DNA of 64,000 nucleotides from Natrinema saccharevitans (GCF_001953745.1 NZ_LWLN01000001.1:1674001-1738000); one strand, 5' to 3'. Counted from the stretch's first letter, positions 46,655-56,178 are shown. Notes: generated from the letters alone by a model not told the origin. Numbers and translations are program-made.

Positions 46655-46672
46655 TGGATACGTATACTTCTT
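46655..46672 (-). promoter_or_regulatory. rRNA operon promoter, middle
   Basis: Minus-strand GAAGTATACGTATCCACCC resembles the same promoter plan: a TATA-like core followed by CCACCC. The surrounding leader has no coding sequence (46498-46879). Confidence 0.4.
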
Positions 46673-46741
46673 CCGTGCCGGAATACGGCCGGAAGACGCG
46701 GCGGCGAGCGCCGCGTTGTTCGCATTACTGTCGAAGCCGGG

Positions 46742-46755
46742 TGAACATATAAGGC
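46742..46755 (-). promoter_or_regulatory. rRNA operon promoter, distal
   Basis: Minus-strand GGCCTTATATGTTCACCC has a good TATA core (TTATATG) and the CACCC tail also seen at the middle promoter. It would give the longest leader, about 570 bases. Confidence 0.45.
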
Positions 46756-46879
46756 CGTCGTCTCGAGGAAGCAGTGGGCTACGTTGGACAGTCACGCGGG
46801 CAGTCGTATTCGTAGGGTGTAAACGGCGGGCAAGCGATGGCGCTACGGCCGAGCGCGGCAGCTGTCGGCGGCGGTTGCG

Positions 46880-47491
46880 TCACTCGCGCGTCGAACGGTC
46901 CGACCCGATCAGCGAGTGAGCGATCCGTCTACAGCCGAGATAGAGATCACGGAGAACGGGCAGTCCGTCGTAGAGCCACACGAGGAACGCGATCCCGGCG
47001 AGACCGAACTGGATCCAGACGTACGTCGACACGTCACCGGCGAGCAGCGTCCGTACGTACCGCCCGAACAGCAACTCGAACGCCCCCAAGAACCCCCGCC
47101 CGGCGGAGTCCCCGGGAACGACGGCGATCGGCCAGAGTACGATTTCGACGTAAAGAACCCGCTCACTGGCGTAGGAGTATAGAATGTCGCTCGGGAGATG
47201 CAAGAGGTACCCGATCGGGAACGCGAGCGCGATCCGGGCTCGGCCGACACGGCGAGCGATCGTTCCGACGAGGATCGAGAGAGGGACGGCGAAGAACAGC
47301 GAGTGTCCGATCGCATAGCCGGCCTCGAAGACGCCGAACTCCCACGCGAGCGGTTTGTCGATCAGGTCCGGCAGGACCGACGCGAAGACGACGGCGAAGG
47401 CGTCGGGTCCACCGGGAGCGGTCCGGAAGACGAGGTGACAGATCAGCGAATACGAGAGATAACCGATTATCGCGTGTTCCCACGGCCACAT
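46880..47491 (-). CDS. YdjM-type membrane-bound metal-dependent hydrolase-like protein
   Basis: A 203-residue membrane protein of the YdjM/DUF457 family: PWEHAIIGYLSYSLICHLVF opens it, ASVLPDLIDKPLAW provides the conserved Asp pair, GHSLFFAVPLSILVG the His, and IGYLLHLPSDILYS a second His-Asp set. The pattern (H, D-D, H, H-D in four helices) resembles a membrane zinc hydrolase. Substrate unknown. It lies directly upstream of the rRNA operon promoters on the same strand. A second, longer member is at 51874. Confidence 0.8.
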   Translation of the reverse strand: MWPWEHAIIGYLSYSLICHLVFRTAPGGPDAFAVVFASVLPDLIDKPLAWEFGVFEAGYAIGHSLFFAVPLSILVGTIARRVGRARIALAFPIGYLLHLPSDILYSYASERVLYVEIVLWPIAVVPGDSAGRGFLGAFELLFGRYVRTLLAGDVSTYVWIQFGLAGIAFLVWLYDGLPVLRDLYLGCRRIAHSLIGSDRSTRE

Positions 47492-47730
47492 TGGCCGGAC
47501 GGTAGCGCGGGCGGCGAATAGTTATACGGCCCCTGCACGTCCGGAATCCCGGGACGGTGAGAACCGGGCCGGCCGACGGCTCGCGACTCAAGCGGCGACG
47601 CGACGGGTCGAGAAAGGTGATATTACCGGGTACGTCGTGGGGTGGTACGGTCGGATCTGAATTTAGTCGCGCGCCCGTGCGAGCGTGTGAACACCGATAT
47701 AATTTAGCACCTGTGATCGTACGGTGGCAC

Positions 47731-47952
47731 ATGGATCGATCGGGATTCGTCAAACTCGCGGTCATCGCGCTGGGCCTCGTGGTCTTGAGTTTCTTCGTCC
47801 GGGGGATCAGTCGGGTCGTCCTCAGCGTGGAGACGGCCGAACTGCTGCAGGCGCCGCTCGCGCTCGTCGGCTTCGTCCTCCTCGTCTACCTCTTCGTGCG
47901 GGCGACTCTGGATTACGTCGGGATCTGGGAGGTCGAGAACCCCGACGCGTGA
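47731..47952 (+). CDS. small two-helix membrane protein
   Basis: A 73-residue protein with two helices (FVKLAVIALGLVVLSFFVRG and LLQAPLALVGFVLLVYLFVR) and a short acidic tail. Family unknown. GATATAATTTAG at about 47694-47705 lies ~28 bases before the ATG, a normal leaderless promoter. It precedes hisD by 120 bases on the same strand and could be its operon mate. Confidence 0.68.
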   Translation: MDRSGFVKLAVIALGLVVLSFFVRGISRVVLSVETAELLQAPLALVGFVLLVYLFVRATLDYVGIWEVENPDA

Positions 47953-48072
47953 GACGATCACGAGCCCGTGGACCGACGGACGACAGGAGATGCAGTTCGT
48001 CGAGAGGGTGACGGCCCGCGAGCGGCCGTTCGGAAGGAAACCGTTTTTCGCCCACCCGACGAACTCGACCGT

Positions 48073-49365
48073 ATGACAATCGATGTGCAGTCCATCGCCG
48101 ATCTCGGGCCGGACGATCGCGGTGCCTTCTTCGAGCGCGACGCCGGTATCGAGGCAGTCAGAGATGACGTCCGCGGGATCGTCGACCGGATTCGAACCGA
48201 GGGCGACGTCGCCGTCCGCGAGTTCACCAGCGAGTTCGACGGGGTCGAAGTCGGAAACCTCGAGATCACCGACGACTGCGAACGAGCCTACGACGAGATC
48301 GACGACGGGATTCGAGCGGCAATCGAGACGGCCGCCACGAACGTCCGCGAGTTCCACGAGGCACAGTTGCCCGAGGACTGGCGACGCGAGTTCGACGCCG
48401 GCCGGGAGCTGGGCCGACGATTCCGTCCGCTCGAGCGGGTCGGGGTCTACGTTCCCGGCGGGTCGGCGGCCTACCCCTCGAGCGCGATCATGGGGGTCGT
48501 ACCGGCGGTCGTGGCCGGCGTCGATCACGTCTCGGTCGTGACGCCGCCGGCCGACGACGTGAACCCGGTAACGCTGGCTGCGATCCACGCCGCGGGCGCG
48601 GACGCGGTTTACAGCGTCGGCGGCGCACAGGCGATCGCGGGACTGGCCTACGGGACCGAGACGATCACGAGCGTCCAGAAGATCGTCGGGCCGGGCAACA
48701 AGTGGGTAACGGCGGCCAAGGCCGAGGTCCGGGGCGACGTCGAGATCGACTTTCTCGCGGGACCGAGCGAGGTGGTCGTGGTGGCCGACGAGACTGCTGA
48801 CCCGGACCTCGTCGCCGCGGAACTGCTCGCACAGGCGGAACACGATCCGAACGCCTCGGTCGTGGCGGTCACCGACGACGAGGCCACCGCCGAGGCAGTG
48901 GCGGCGACCGTGGACGAACGCGCGGGCGAGCGCGAGCGCGAGGACGTGATCCGGACGGCGCTCGCGAACGACGCCAGCGGCGTATTATGCGCTCGATCGA
49001 TGAGCGAGACGATCCTCTTCACCGAGGAGTACGCGCCCGAACACCTCTCGATCATCGCCGCCGACGACGAGTCGCTGCTCGAGCGAATCGACAGCGCGGG
49101 CAGCGTCTTCCTCGGGCCGAACACGCCCGTGGCGGCCGGCGACTACGCCAGCGGGACGAACCACGTGCTGCCGACGAACGGCGGAGCGCGCGTCAGCGGC
49201 GGGCTCTCCGTCGAGACGTTCCTCCGGTCGACGACGGTCCAACGCCTCTCCGGCGAGGGGCTGGCCGACCTCGGCGAGACGATCACCACGCTCGCCGACG
49301 CCGAGGGCCTCGAGGCCCACGCCGAGAGCGTTCGGACCCGCCTCGAAGACGACGCGGGCGACTAG
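48073..49365 (+). CDS. hisD: histidinol dehydrogenase
   Basis: A 430-residue zinc enzyme that oxidises L-histidinol twice to histidine with NAD+. GVYVPGGSAAYPSSAIMG is the conserved nucleotide loop, GPGNKWVTAAKAEV the signature helix, DFLAGPSEVVVVADE the next strand, LAQAEHDPNAS carries the zinc-binding Gln-His, and EEYAPEHL the catalytic Glu-His. The length is typical. It is separated from hisC by ~28 kb. Confidence 0.95.
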   Translation: MTIDVQSIADLGPDDRGAFFERDAGIEAVRDDVRGIVDRIRTEGDVAVREFTSEFDGVEVGNLEITDDCERAYDEIDDGIRAAIETAATNVREFHEAQLPEDWRREFDAGRELGRRFRPLERVGVYVPGGSAAYPSSAIMGVVPAVVAGVDHVSVVTPPADDVNPVTLAAIHAAGADAVYSVGGAQAIAGLAYGTETITSVQKIVGPGNKWVTAAKAEVRGDVEIDFLAGPSEVVVVADETADPDLVAAELLAQAEHDPNASVVAVTDDEATAEAVAATVDERAGEREREDVIRTALANDASGVLCARSMSETILFTEEYAPEHLSIIAADDESLLERIDSAGSVFLGPNTPVAAGDYASGTNHVLPTNGGARVSGGLSVETFLRSTTVQRLSGEGLADLGETITTLADAEGLEAHAESVRTRLEDDAGD

Positions 49366-49442
49366 AGCACACCGCCACGAGTCGTAGCGTCCGGAACGCT
49401 GAGCTGGTTTTACGTGGCTGGGGGTTCGAAGTAGGAACCGAG

Positions 49443-49652
49443 ATGAAACCGCGTGTCGACCCGCTGGACGAGCGCGTCCTCGAGCGCAACTACGACTACG
49501 CACAGCGAAACGTGCGGGTCCTCTCGTTGTGGTACGACTGCGACGTAGAGCGGATGCTCGAGTTGCTCGCGGAACACGACATCGAACTCTCGCGCAACGA
49601 CAGGCGTCAATTCGGCACGTGGTATCGCTCGCTCCGGCGGGCGAGCTGTTAG
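49443..49652 (+). CDS. 69-residue hypothetical protein
   Basis: A small, mostly helical, basic-acidic protein (ERVLERNYDYAQRNVRVLSL, DVERMLELLAEHDIELSRN) without motifs I recognise. It ends in RRASC. Codon use is normal for this genome, with G/C at third positions. It lies between hisD and the IscA-like gene in the same direction. Confidence 0.6.
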   Translation: MKPRVDPLDERVLERNYDYAQRNVRVLSLWYDCDVERMLELLAEHDIELSRNDRRQFGTWYRSLRRASC

Positions 49653-49743
49653 TCACTTGCCGCGCCGACATAACCGGAATAAGCTAGTTCGTTCGGCTCG
49701 ACACGGCGTCACAGTTAACATCGTCGCGCCGAAAGGGAGTGGT

Positions 49744-50118
49744 ATGAGTACGGACAGTATGGACGGTGGGACCGCGGAGACGCAACCGGAGATCGAAGTC
49801 ACGGAAGACGCCGCCGAGCAGGCTCTCTCGCTGCTGGAGGGCGAGGGCCTGGACGTGACCGAGGCCGGGCTTCGGCTGTTCGTGCAGCAAGGCGGTTGTG
49901 CAGGCCTTTCCTACGGGATGCGGTTCGACGACGAACCCGACGAAGACGACACGATCTACGAACACCACGACCTGCGCGTGTTCGTCGATCCCGCGAGCCT
50001 GAAGTACATCGAGGGCAGCGTCCTCGATTACGAGGACGGACTGCAGGCCGAAGGGTTCCACGTCGACAATCCGAACGTCGTCAGCGAGTGCGGCTGTGGC
50101 GAGTCGTTCCGGACGTAA
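49744..50118 (+). CDS. HesB/IscA-family iron-sulfur carrier (ErpA-like)
   Basis: A 124-residue A-type carrier that accepts and passes Fe-S clusters. The three conserved Cys are present: one in FVQQGGCAGLSYGM and two in SECGCGESF at the C-terminus. FVDPASLKYIEGSVLDYEDG is the usual middle strand. The N-terminal ~20 residues are acidic and probably disordered. Start at ATG 49744. Confidence 0.92.
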   Translation: MSTDSMDGGTAETQPEIEVTEDAAEQALSLLEGEGLDVTEAGLRLFVQQGGCAGLSYGMRFDDEPDEDDTIYEHHDLRVFVDPASLKYIEGSVLDYEDGLQAEGFHVDNPNVVSECGCGESFRT

Positions 50119-50245
50119 GCGACTGCGGTTCACCGCGTCTCAGGTTCCACCGGATTTTCCGACGGCCGCTAGCCGATAGCCGCCGGTCGCGTCGAAGAAT
50201 CGAGGACGGGGTATCGATACGAACCGTCGAGTGCCCCGTCTCGGG

Positions 50246-50446
50246 TTACTCCTCGAGTTCGAAGGCGACGGTGACTTCGGCTTGATACTCCCGATCGTCG
50301 GCGCTGGCGACTTCGACGCCGAGTTCGTCAACCTCGATCCAGTGGACGTTCTGCAACGTCGACTCCGCGCGGTCGATAGCGTCGTCCGCGGCGGCGTCGA
50401 AACTCTCGGTACTGGTACCGATCAGCGTGATCTTTTTGAAGACCAT
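50246..50446 (-). CDS. dodecin
   Basis: A 66-residue dodecin, a beta-sheet protein whose 12-mer stores flavin (riboflavin or lumichrome in haloarchaea). [20 protein letters not shown] is the family start, and [16 protein letters not shown] contains the Trp that stacks on flavin. [13 protein letters not shown] closes the strand. Confidence 0.93.
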   Translation of the reverse strand: MVFKKITLIGTSTESFDAAADDAIDRAESTLQNVHWIEVDELGVEVASADDREYQAEVTVAFELEE

Positions 50447-50532
50447 GGCCTCGCCATCTACGGCGCGTACCGACGTAAAACACGGCGTCCGTTCAGGACG
50501 GAACGAACGAAGCGGTCCCGACTGACGACCGA

Positions 50533-51192
50533 TCAGTCGGCTCGCGACTCGAACCGCTCTCGAATCGCGTTGGTGACGTTCGTGAGGTACGCACCGCCCC
50601 ACGTCGCGACGATGATCGCACCGATAGAGTTGAAGACGAAGTCGAGCATCGTGTCCTCGAGTCCGTACTGGGTGAGGACGGCTCTGGTACCGAGCGTCTC
50701 GGCAGCCAGCGCGATCGCGAACTCGAGAATCTCCCAGAGGACGCCGAACGCGATGACGAAAAGTAGGATAAACACGGCGATGAACCGCTGTGGGAGGTGG
50801 ACGCCCTCGGCGTGTTCGTCGAACGCGCGGACGGTCGAATACCCCACGGCGGCGACCAGCGAGGCCGACAGCGCGTGGGTCATGTGGTCCCACCACCAGA
50901 CCTGGCTGTAGAGCGTGGCGGTCGCGCCGGGAAGCCCCACCGTACCGAAAGCGTGCAGGAAGACGGCGGTCGTGATCCACAGCGTGAGCCGCGGGTCCAT
51001 CGGGATCTCGTAGTCGCGCTCGAGCACCGGCGGCAGTTGCGTAACGAGCAGGGCGACGCCGGTGTTGATGATGATTCCGGCGTTGCCGCGTTCGATGCCG
51101 ATGAACAGCATGCCGATGAGCCCGATCTCCATGAGGTAGGTGAGCTGGCGTTGCCGTTTCCGGGAGGGAACGATGTCGGCGAGGCTAGGCAT
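50533..51192 (-). CDS. membrane protein, DUF2238/YjdF-like
   Basis: A 219-residue membrane protein with five or six helices. [20 protein letters not shown] and [19 protein letters not shown] resemble the conserved W-D-H...H and E-x-x-E helices of the YjdF/DUF2238 family, whose function is unknown. Its start lies inside the 3' end of the upstream membrane gene (8-base overlap), so the two are translationally coupled. Confidence 0.68.
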   Translation of the reverse strand: MPSLADIVPSRKRQRQLTYLMEIGLIGMLFIGIERGNAGIIINTGVALLVTQLPPVLERDYEIPMDPRLTLWITTAVFLHAFGTVGLPGATATLYSQVWWWDHMTHALSASLVAAVGYSTVRAFDEHAEGVHLPQRFIAVFILLFVIAFGVLWEILEFAIALAAETLGTRAVLTQYGLEDTMLDFVFNSIGAIIVATWGGAYLTNVTNAIRERFESRAD

Positions 51193-51802
51193 CGTCACCT
51201 CCGCCGATCGGGATGTCGTCGACGAGCCGAGTTCGGTCGGCGCGTCCGAGTCGCCTGAAGTAGAGTTCGAAGACGACACCGGCACCGAGGCCGCTGGCGG
51301 CCGAATAGACGAACTCCCACATCACGTCGTCGTGGTCGGCCGTGAACGGAACGCCCAGCACGCCGGCGGCGCTCCACCGGAGGAGGGCCCAGAGGGCGGC
51401 GGCAGCCATCGTCGCGACCACGACGAAGACGACGGCGAAGCCAGAAGTCATTCGCACGGCGGTAAACGCCTGCAGTTCGACGGTGAGGACGAGCGCGATG
51501 GCCGCGACCGAGAGGTAGGACGTGACGTGTCCCGTCAGCCTGTCGGCACCGAACGCGACGCCGAGGACCGGTAGCGCCGCCAACAGGAGGACCTCCCAGG
51601 GGAGCATGACCAGAGGGGATCGAAAGGCGATGGGTGGCAGGATCGCGAGAACTACGAGAACCGCCGCGAACGTCATCCAGAGGATGCCCCCCGTTACCAA
51701 TGCCCCGATACCGATGCTCGCGATCGCGGCGACCAGCACCCACGCGATCGCCGCGTTCGACCGTCCGTCCGCGAGCAGTCCCTCGAGTGAAGCCTGCGAC
51801 AC
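51185..51802 (-). CDS. hypothetical membrane protein, first gene of a membrane pair
   Basis: A 205-residue protein with about six helices (AIAWVLVAAIASIGIGALVT, WMTFAAVLVVLAILPPIAF, LLLAALPVLGVAFGA and others) and an HDDVMWEFVYSAASGLGAGV segment near the end that recalls the E/D-rich helix of the YjdF-like partner. It may be a distant relative of the gene it overlaps. No function known. Confidence 0.65.
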   Translation of the reverse strand: MSQASLEGLLADGRSNAAIAWVLVAAIASIGIGALVTGGILWMTFAAVLVVLAILPPIAFRSPLVMLPWEVLLLAALPVLGVAFGADRLTGHVTSYLSVAAIALVLTVELQAFTAVRMTSGFAVVFVVVATMAAAALWALLRWSAAGVLGVPFTADHDDVMWEFVYSAASGLGAGVVFELYFRRLGRADRTRLVDDIPIGGGDDA

Positions 51803-51873
51803 AGTGGTCCGTACCGACCGCTCTCACAAAAGCGTATTTTGTCCCGGACTGAAACGAAGGTCGCGATCCCGCG

Positions 51874-52860
51874 CTATGGCACGATAGCGAGCAGATAGAC
51901 CGTCAGGTAGGCGGCGAGCGCGACGGTGACGGCCGCCAGCGCGGTCACGCCGGCCTCGAGCAGCGTCTCGAACGCGGGCAGGCCCCGAACGCTCGCGAAC
52001 GCAGTGGGAGTCGGCGTTTCCCTGACGACGCCACAGAGGAGGCCGACACCGAGAATCGAGAAGACGAAGTGGTAAGACACCTCGAGCGTTGGCGGCGTCA
52101 CCGCGAGCGCGGCGACGCCGTAGGCGACGCCCACGGCGGCCCGGCGGTTGACGGTGGCGACCACCGAGCGATCGGTGAGTCGACAGAGGACGACGGCAGC
52201 GAGCCAGATCGTCGCGAGTTCGATCGCGAACGCGCCCAGCAGGTGCAGCGTCGGGTCGGGGTGGAGAACGAGTCGCGACTCGAGGACGGCGGCGTCGAAG
52301 GGAAAAAACCAGTCGGGAGGCGATCCGGTTACGAGATCGCCCCACGGATGGGACCAGAGCCCCCAGAGCGCGGCGATACCGACCGCCGTCGACGCCACCC
52401 GCGTGTGACTGGCAATCGTCCGGGCGACGAGCGCGCCGCTGGCGGCGAACAGTCCCGTGACGAGCGCGGCGATGGGGCCGCCCCAGACGTGCGCGATGGC
52501 GACGAGTGCCACGAGGACGGCGATCCCGACAGCCCGAACGAGTCGCACGCGAGGGGAGTAACCCCGGACGGCGAGCAGGCCGAAAGCGGGTGCGGCGACC
52601 GCGCCGACGACCAGCGAGTGAGTGACCGAGCGGTGGACGCCCCGGCTGGCGTCCCAGAACGCCGTCGACGCGCCGAGCGCGCCGTCGCCGGCCTGCCACT
52701 CGAGCAGGCCCACGAGCGCGTACGCGACGTCGATGTCGGGGATCGCGGCGAACGCGCCGGCGATGGCACCGACGAGGAGCGCTCGTCGGGGGGCCCAGCC
52801 TCGCCAGTCGGCGACGAGCGCTGCGACGGCGAACGCGAGGAGCGCGTGACCGACGAACAC
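51874..52860 (-). CDS. YdjM-type membrane-bound metal-dependent hydrolase-like protein
   Basis: A 328-residue membrane protein. FVGHALLAFAVAALVADWRG, AIPDIDVAYALVGLLEW and HRSVTHSLVVGAVAAPAFG give the His, Asp-x-Asp and H-R-x-x-T-H-S set typical of YdjM hydrolases. SHPWGDLVTG and HPDPTLHLLGA carry further His-Asp residues. It has nine or ten helices, longer than the family's basic four-helix unit. Substrate unknown. Confidence 0.82.
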   Translation of the reverse strand: MFVGHALLAFAVAALVADWRGWAPRRALLVGAIAGAFAAIPDIDVAYALVGLLEWQAGDGALGASTAFWDASRGVHRSVTHSLVVGAVAAPAFGLLAVRGYSPRVRLVRAVGIAVLVALVAIAHVWGGPIAALVTGLFAASGALVARTIASHTRVASTAVGIAALWGLWSHPWGDLVTGSPPDWFFPFDAAVLESRLVLHPDPTLHLLGAFAIELATIWLAAVVLCRLTDRSVVATVNRRAAVGVAYGVAALAVTPPTLEVSYHFVFSILGVGLLCGVVRETPTPTAFASVRGLPAFETLLEAGVTALAAVTVALAAYLTVYLLAIVP

Positions 52861-53068
52861 GATATGTCGCCTATGCAGTGAGTCGGCTTAAACGGCTCGC
52901 AGCTGCGTCGAACGGTACCGTTTGCCATAATCGGTGACGAACACGCCGGATGCGGCCGCGTTCGCGGACGGAGCCGCGACGCCGGGGCGAGCTTTGATTC
53001 GGCCGTTCGGGGGCCTGTAATTCGCCGCTGTCGGTAGGTCTTTGCGAGTGGCCGGCGAGCACACGCCC

Positions 53069-54280
53069 ATGGCTCAGACACCGTCGAACGAGGCGGATCG
53101 CGCGCCATCCGTCGGCGAACTCACACCCCCGGATCGGACGCTGATGGGACCCGGCCCGAGCGACGTGAACCCGCGGGTCCTCCGGGCGATGAGTACGCCG
53201 CTGGTCGGCCATCTCGACCCCTCTTTCGTCGAGATTATGGACGAGGTGCAGGAGCTGTTGCGCTACACCTTCCGGACGGACAACCAGTGGACGATCCCGG
53301 TCTCTGGGACCGGCTCCGCGGCGATGGAGGCCGCGATCGGCAACGTCGTCGAGTCCGGCGACACCATGCTCGTGCCGACCAACGGCTACTTCGGCGGTCG
53401 GATGGCCTCGATGGCCGAGCGCGCGGGCGGCGAGGTCGTCGAGGTATCGGCACCGTGGGGCGAACCGCTCGAGCCCGCCGACGTCGCGGACGCGCTGGCC
53501 GAACACGATCCCGACGTCTTCGGGTTCGTCCACGCGGAGACGAGTACGGGCGTCCTCCAGCCCGACGTGCCGGAACTGACCGGCGCGGCCCACGACCACG
53601 ACGCTCTGGTCATCGCCGACACCGTCACCTCGCTGGGTGGCGTCGAGTTGCGCGTCGACGAGTGGGACGTCGACGTGGCGTACTCGGGCCCCCAGAAGTG
53701 TCTCTCCTGTCCGCCGGGCGCGAGTCCCCTCACGCTGTCGGACGAGGCCATGAAAAAAGTTCTCACACGCGAGGACGACCCCCGCTCGTGGTACCTCGAT
53801 CTCTCCTTGCTCGAGGGCTACTGGGGCGAGGAACGCGCGTATCACCACACTGCGCCGATAACGAACGTCTACGCGATCCGGGAGGCCCTGCGGCTGGTCG
53901 CCGAGGAAGGCATCGAACAGCGCTGGGCCCGCCACGAGCGCCTCGCCGGCGCGCTGAAAGCCGGCGTCGAAGCGATGGGCCTCGAGATGAACGCCCCCGA
54001 CGAGTACTGGCTGCCGAGCCTCAACGCCGTCCGCGTCCCCGACGGCGTCGACGACGCCGCGGTCTGTGACGCCCTGCTCGAGCAGTACGACCTCGAGATC
54101 GCCGGCGGACTGGGCGATCTCGCCGGCGAGATCTTCCGGATCGGCTGCATGGGCTACTCCGCCCGGCCGGAGAACGTAATCTACGTCGTGACGGCGCTTG
54201 GCGACGTCCTCGAGTCGATGGGTGCGGACGTCGATCCGGGCGCAGGCGTCACTGCGACGCGCAACGCGCTCGAAGAATAG
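53069..54280 (+). CDS. PLP-dependent aminotransferase, alanine-glyoxylate/serine-pyruvate type
   Basis: A 403-residue class V PLP enzyme. [19 protein letters not shown] is the conserved start, [15 protein letters not shown] the PLP phosphate region, [14 protein letters not shown] and [14 protein letters not shown] the aspartate strands, and [20 protein letters not shown] holds the Lys that forms the internal aldimine. Family members use alanine, serine or ureidoglycine with glyoxylate or pyruvate; the exact pair cannot be read here. ATG 53069 was chosen for its close fit to the family start. Confidence 0.9.
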   Translation: MAQTPSNEADRAPSVGELTPPDRTLMGPGPSDVNPRVLRAMSTPLVGHLDPSFVEIMDEVQELLRYTFRTDNQWTIPVSGTGSAAMEAAIGNVVESGDTMLVPTNGYFGGRMASMAERAGGEVVEVSAPWGEPLEPADVADALAEHDPDVFGFVHAETSTGVLQPDVPELTGAAHDHDALVIADTVTSLGGVELRVDEWDVDVAYSGPQKCLSCPPGASPLTLSDEAMKKVLTREDDPRSWYLDLSLLEGYWGEERAYHHTAPITNVYAIREALRLVAEEGIEQRWARHERLAGALKAGVEAMGLEMNAPDEYWLPSLNAVRVPDGVDDAAVCDALLEQYDLEIAGGLGDLAGEIFRIGCMGYSARPENVIYVVTALGDVLESMGADVDPGAGVTATRNALEE

Positions 54281-54308
54281 GGTCATTACAGCCGCGAAAG
54301 CGGCCGGT

Positions 54309-54632
54309 CTACGCTGTTACTCGCGGTCCTGGCGGCGCTCGTTCGACCTGATAGTCCTCCCCGTCGACGACGATGATGGCCCACTCGTAGGCCGGATTCG
54401 TCCGTTCGAGTCGCGCCTCGAGGTCGTCGGCGTCGTCCGGTTCGGCGACGAAACAGTGGAACTGTCCCGACGACGACGTCGGAAGTTCGTCCGCCTCGAG
54501 GACGGCGTTGACGTGAACGACTTTCCACGCTCGCTCGGCGCGGAATTCGGGGCCGTTGCCTTCGACGGTGTAACCCAGCTCTGCGAAGATCGACCTGGCC
54601 TGCTCGACGAGCTGCATGTTAACAGGACCCAT
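54309..54632 (-). CDS. hypothetical halobacterial protein, possibly DUF7116
   Basis: A 107-residue acidic protein. VEQARSIFAELGYTVEGNGP and FRAERAWKVVHVNAVLEAD give an alpha-beta fold that I associate, without certainty, with DUF7116. No catalytic residues stand out. ATTTATAG at about 54657-54664 (minus strand) lies ~28 bases before the ATG, a leaderless promoter. Confidence 0.62.
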   Translation of the reverse strand: MGPVNMQLVEQARSIFAELGYTVEGNGPEFRAERAWKVVHVNAVLEADELPTSSSGQFHCFVAEPDDADDLEARLERTNPAYEWAIIVVDGEDYQVERAPPGPRVTA

Positions 54633-54847
54633 TCAACAGCACCTATGTCGGCATCCACTATAAATGTTAGTACGTGACAAAAACAAGGGGTTACTTCCGA
54701 ACGAACGGGAACGATCCCGCTCGTTCGTTCCGTTCGTACCGAAGGCAGCCGGCTGTTCGTCAAGTAATCGTCTATTGACCCCGGCGGCGATCGCGCGACC
54801 GCGGGGAGAACCCTCTCCGAACCCGGTCTCGAGGGATTCGCACGGGC

Positions 54848-55087
54848 CTACTCGTGAGCGGCGTCCCACTCGGTCGGCTTCCGGAAGTTCCCGCACTGAT
54901 TACACTTGATACGGCCCATCGCGTCCATCGCGTTGTCGAGACTCTCGCAGTTCGTACAGAACCAGCCGTAGCGGCGCTCGAAATCGGGGGATTCGTAAGC
55001 GGCGAGAAACGGCCCCTTCGATCCCTTGACGCCGTCCGTCTCGGACACGTAGACGGTGTCGCCGTCGTCGGTCGACCAGGATTGCAT
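54848..55087 (-). CDS. DUF5816-like zinc-ribbon protein
   Basis: A 79-residue protein with RRYGWFCTNCESLDNAMD and GRIKCNQCGNFRKP, a CxxC...CxxC zinc ribbon, and WDAAHE at the end. The order agrees with the halobacterial DUF5816 family. Function unknown. The N-terminal part carries an SDT/SET-like variable strand. Confidence 0.72.
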   Translation of the reverse strand: MQSWSTDDGDTVYVSETDGVKGSKGPFLAAYESPDFERRYGWFCTNCESLDNAMDAMGRIKCNQCGNFRKPTEWDAAHE

Positions 55088-55243
55088 GTTCGGCCGTAGC
55101 CGGGCTCACCCTAAATGACTGTCTGTCCGTCCGACCGGCTCGCGGGAATCGAGTGGGATCACCTCACGCGTCGTGGGACAAGTTCACAGTGTTGATTGTC
55201 CGTACTGAAAGGTTTACCCGCCCGGAAGTCGTTCGATTGGCTA

Positions 55244-55654
55244 ATGTCGTTGGTCGTGGTCCCCGTTCGGTATCCGCTGTCGAAACACTCGCGGCGAACG
55301 CTCGAGCGGGCGATCGAGGTCGCGCGCGACCGGGACGCGGCGCTGACGATCCTACACGTCAATCTCTATCAGAACGGGAGGAAAGTGAGCCGGATCGACC
55401 TGAAAAACGCCGTTGAGAGCGCGTTCGGGCGACTCGAGAACGCCCGGTACGTCGTCCGGACCGGGTTCCTCGTCGAGGAAAGCATTCTCGACGAGGTCGG
55501 CGCGGAGGAGGCCGACGTCGTCGTCGTCGGAACCAAACAGGCCAGCCGATTCCGGCGACTCTTCCAGCGCTTTACGGACAACCCGGACATCGACCGCTAT
55601 CTACGGACACACCTCGACTGCGAGGTCATTACGGTCGAGAACGCGCGGGCCTGA
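55244..55654 (+). CDS. universal stress protein-like (UspA fold), degenerate ATP motif
   Basis: A 136-residue UspA-fold protein: LVVVPVRYPLSKHSRRTLER is strand 1 and helix 1, ALTILHVNLYQNGRK strand 2, and DVVVVGTKQASRFRRLFQRF the late strand. The nucleotide loop is changed (GTKQASRFRRLF instead of G-2x-G-9x-G-S/T), so ATP binding is doubtful. ATG 55244 fits the domain start. It is convergent with a second Usp gene at 55738. Confidence 0.85.
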   Translation: MSLVVVPVRYPLSKHSRRTLERAIEVARDRDAALTILHVNLYQNGRKVSRIDLKNAVESAFGRLENARYVVRTGFLVEESILDEVGAEEADVVVVGTKQASRFRRLFQRFTDNPDIDRYLRTHLDCEVITVENARA

Positions 55655-55737
55655 GACGGGCCACTGAAACGGGTTTCCAGTACAACCACGACCTGCCCTG
55701 CGATTGCACCGGAACGACGTCCGGTAGTCGGTATACG

Positions 55738-56178
55738 TTACGCGTCGCCCGCGTCCCGGACGACGAACACCGGGATCGAGGCATTGTCGACGACCCGCTC
55801 GGAGACGCTACCCAGCGACGTCACCTTCTCGCGGGGGCTCTTGCCCCGCGTTCCGATGACGATCAGGTCGATCCCCTGCTCCTCGGCGTACTCGAGGATC
55901 GTCTTCGACGGGGTCCCCTGTCGGATCTCGCCGACAGTTTCGAGGCCCTCGTCCGTCGCGCGCTCCTCGACGGCGGCGACGGCCTCTTTTCCCTCCGCCT
56001 CGAGCGAGCGCTCGAGGTCGGGACTGGTCTCGTCGTCGGCGGCCGCGATGACGCGACTGTCGACGACGTAGAGGCCGTGAACCGTCGCGTCGTTGTCGGC
56101 AGCGATCGGCAGTGCGTGTGCGAGCGTCTCGGGAATCGTGTCGCTCCCGTCGGTGGGAACGAGAATGTCGTCATACAT
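55738..56178 (-). CDS. universal stress protein (UspA family), ATP-binding type
   Basis: A 146-residue UspA. YDDILVPTDGSDTIPETLAH is the canonical start. IGTRGKSPREKVTSLGSVSE matches G-2x-G-9x-G-S for ATP binding. ASIPVFVVRDAGD is the last strand. Probably a dimeric stress protein. The ATG at 56178 is preferred over a longer frame. Together with the gene at 55244 it forms a convergent Usp pair. Confidence 0.92.
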   Translation of the reverse strand: MYDDILVPTDGSDTIPETLAHALPIAADNDATVHGLYVVDSRVIAAADDETSPDLERSLEAEGKEAVAAVEERATDEGLETVGEIRQGTPSKTILEYAEEQGIDLIVIGTRGKSPREKVTSLGSVSERVVDNASIPVFVVRDAGDA

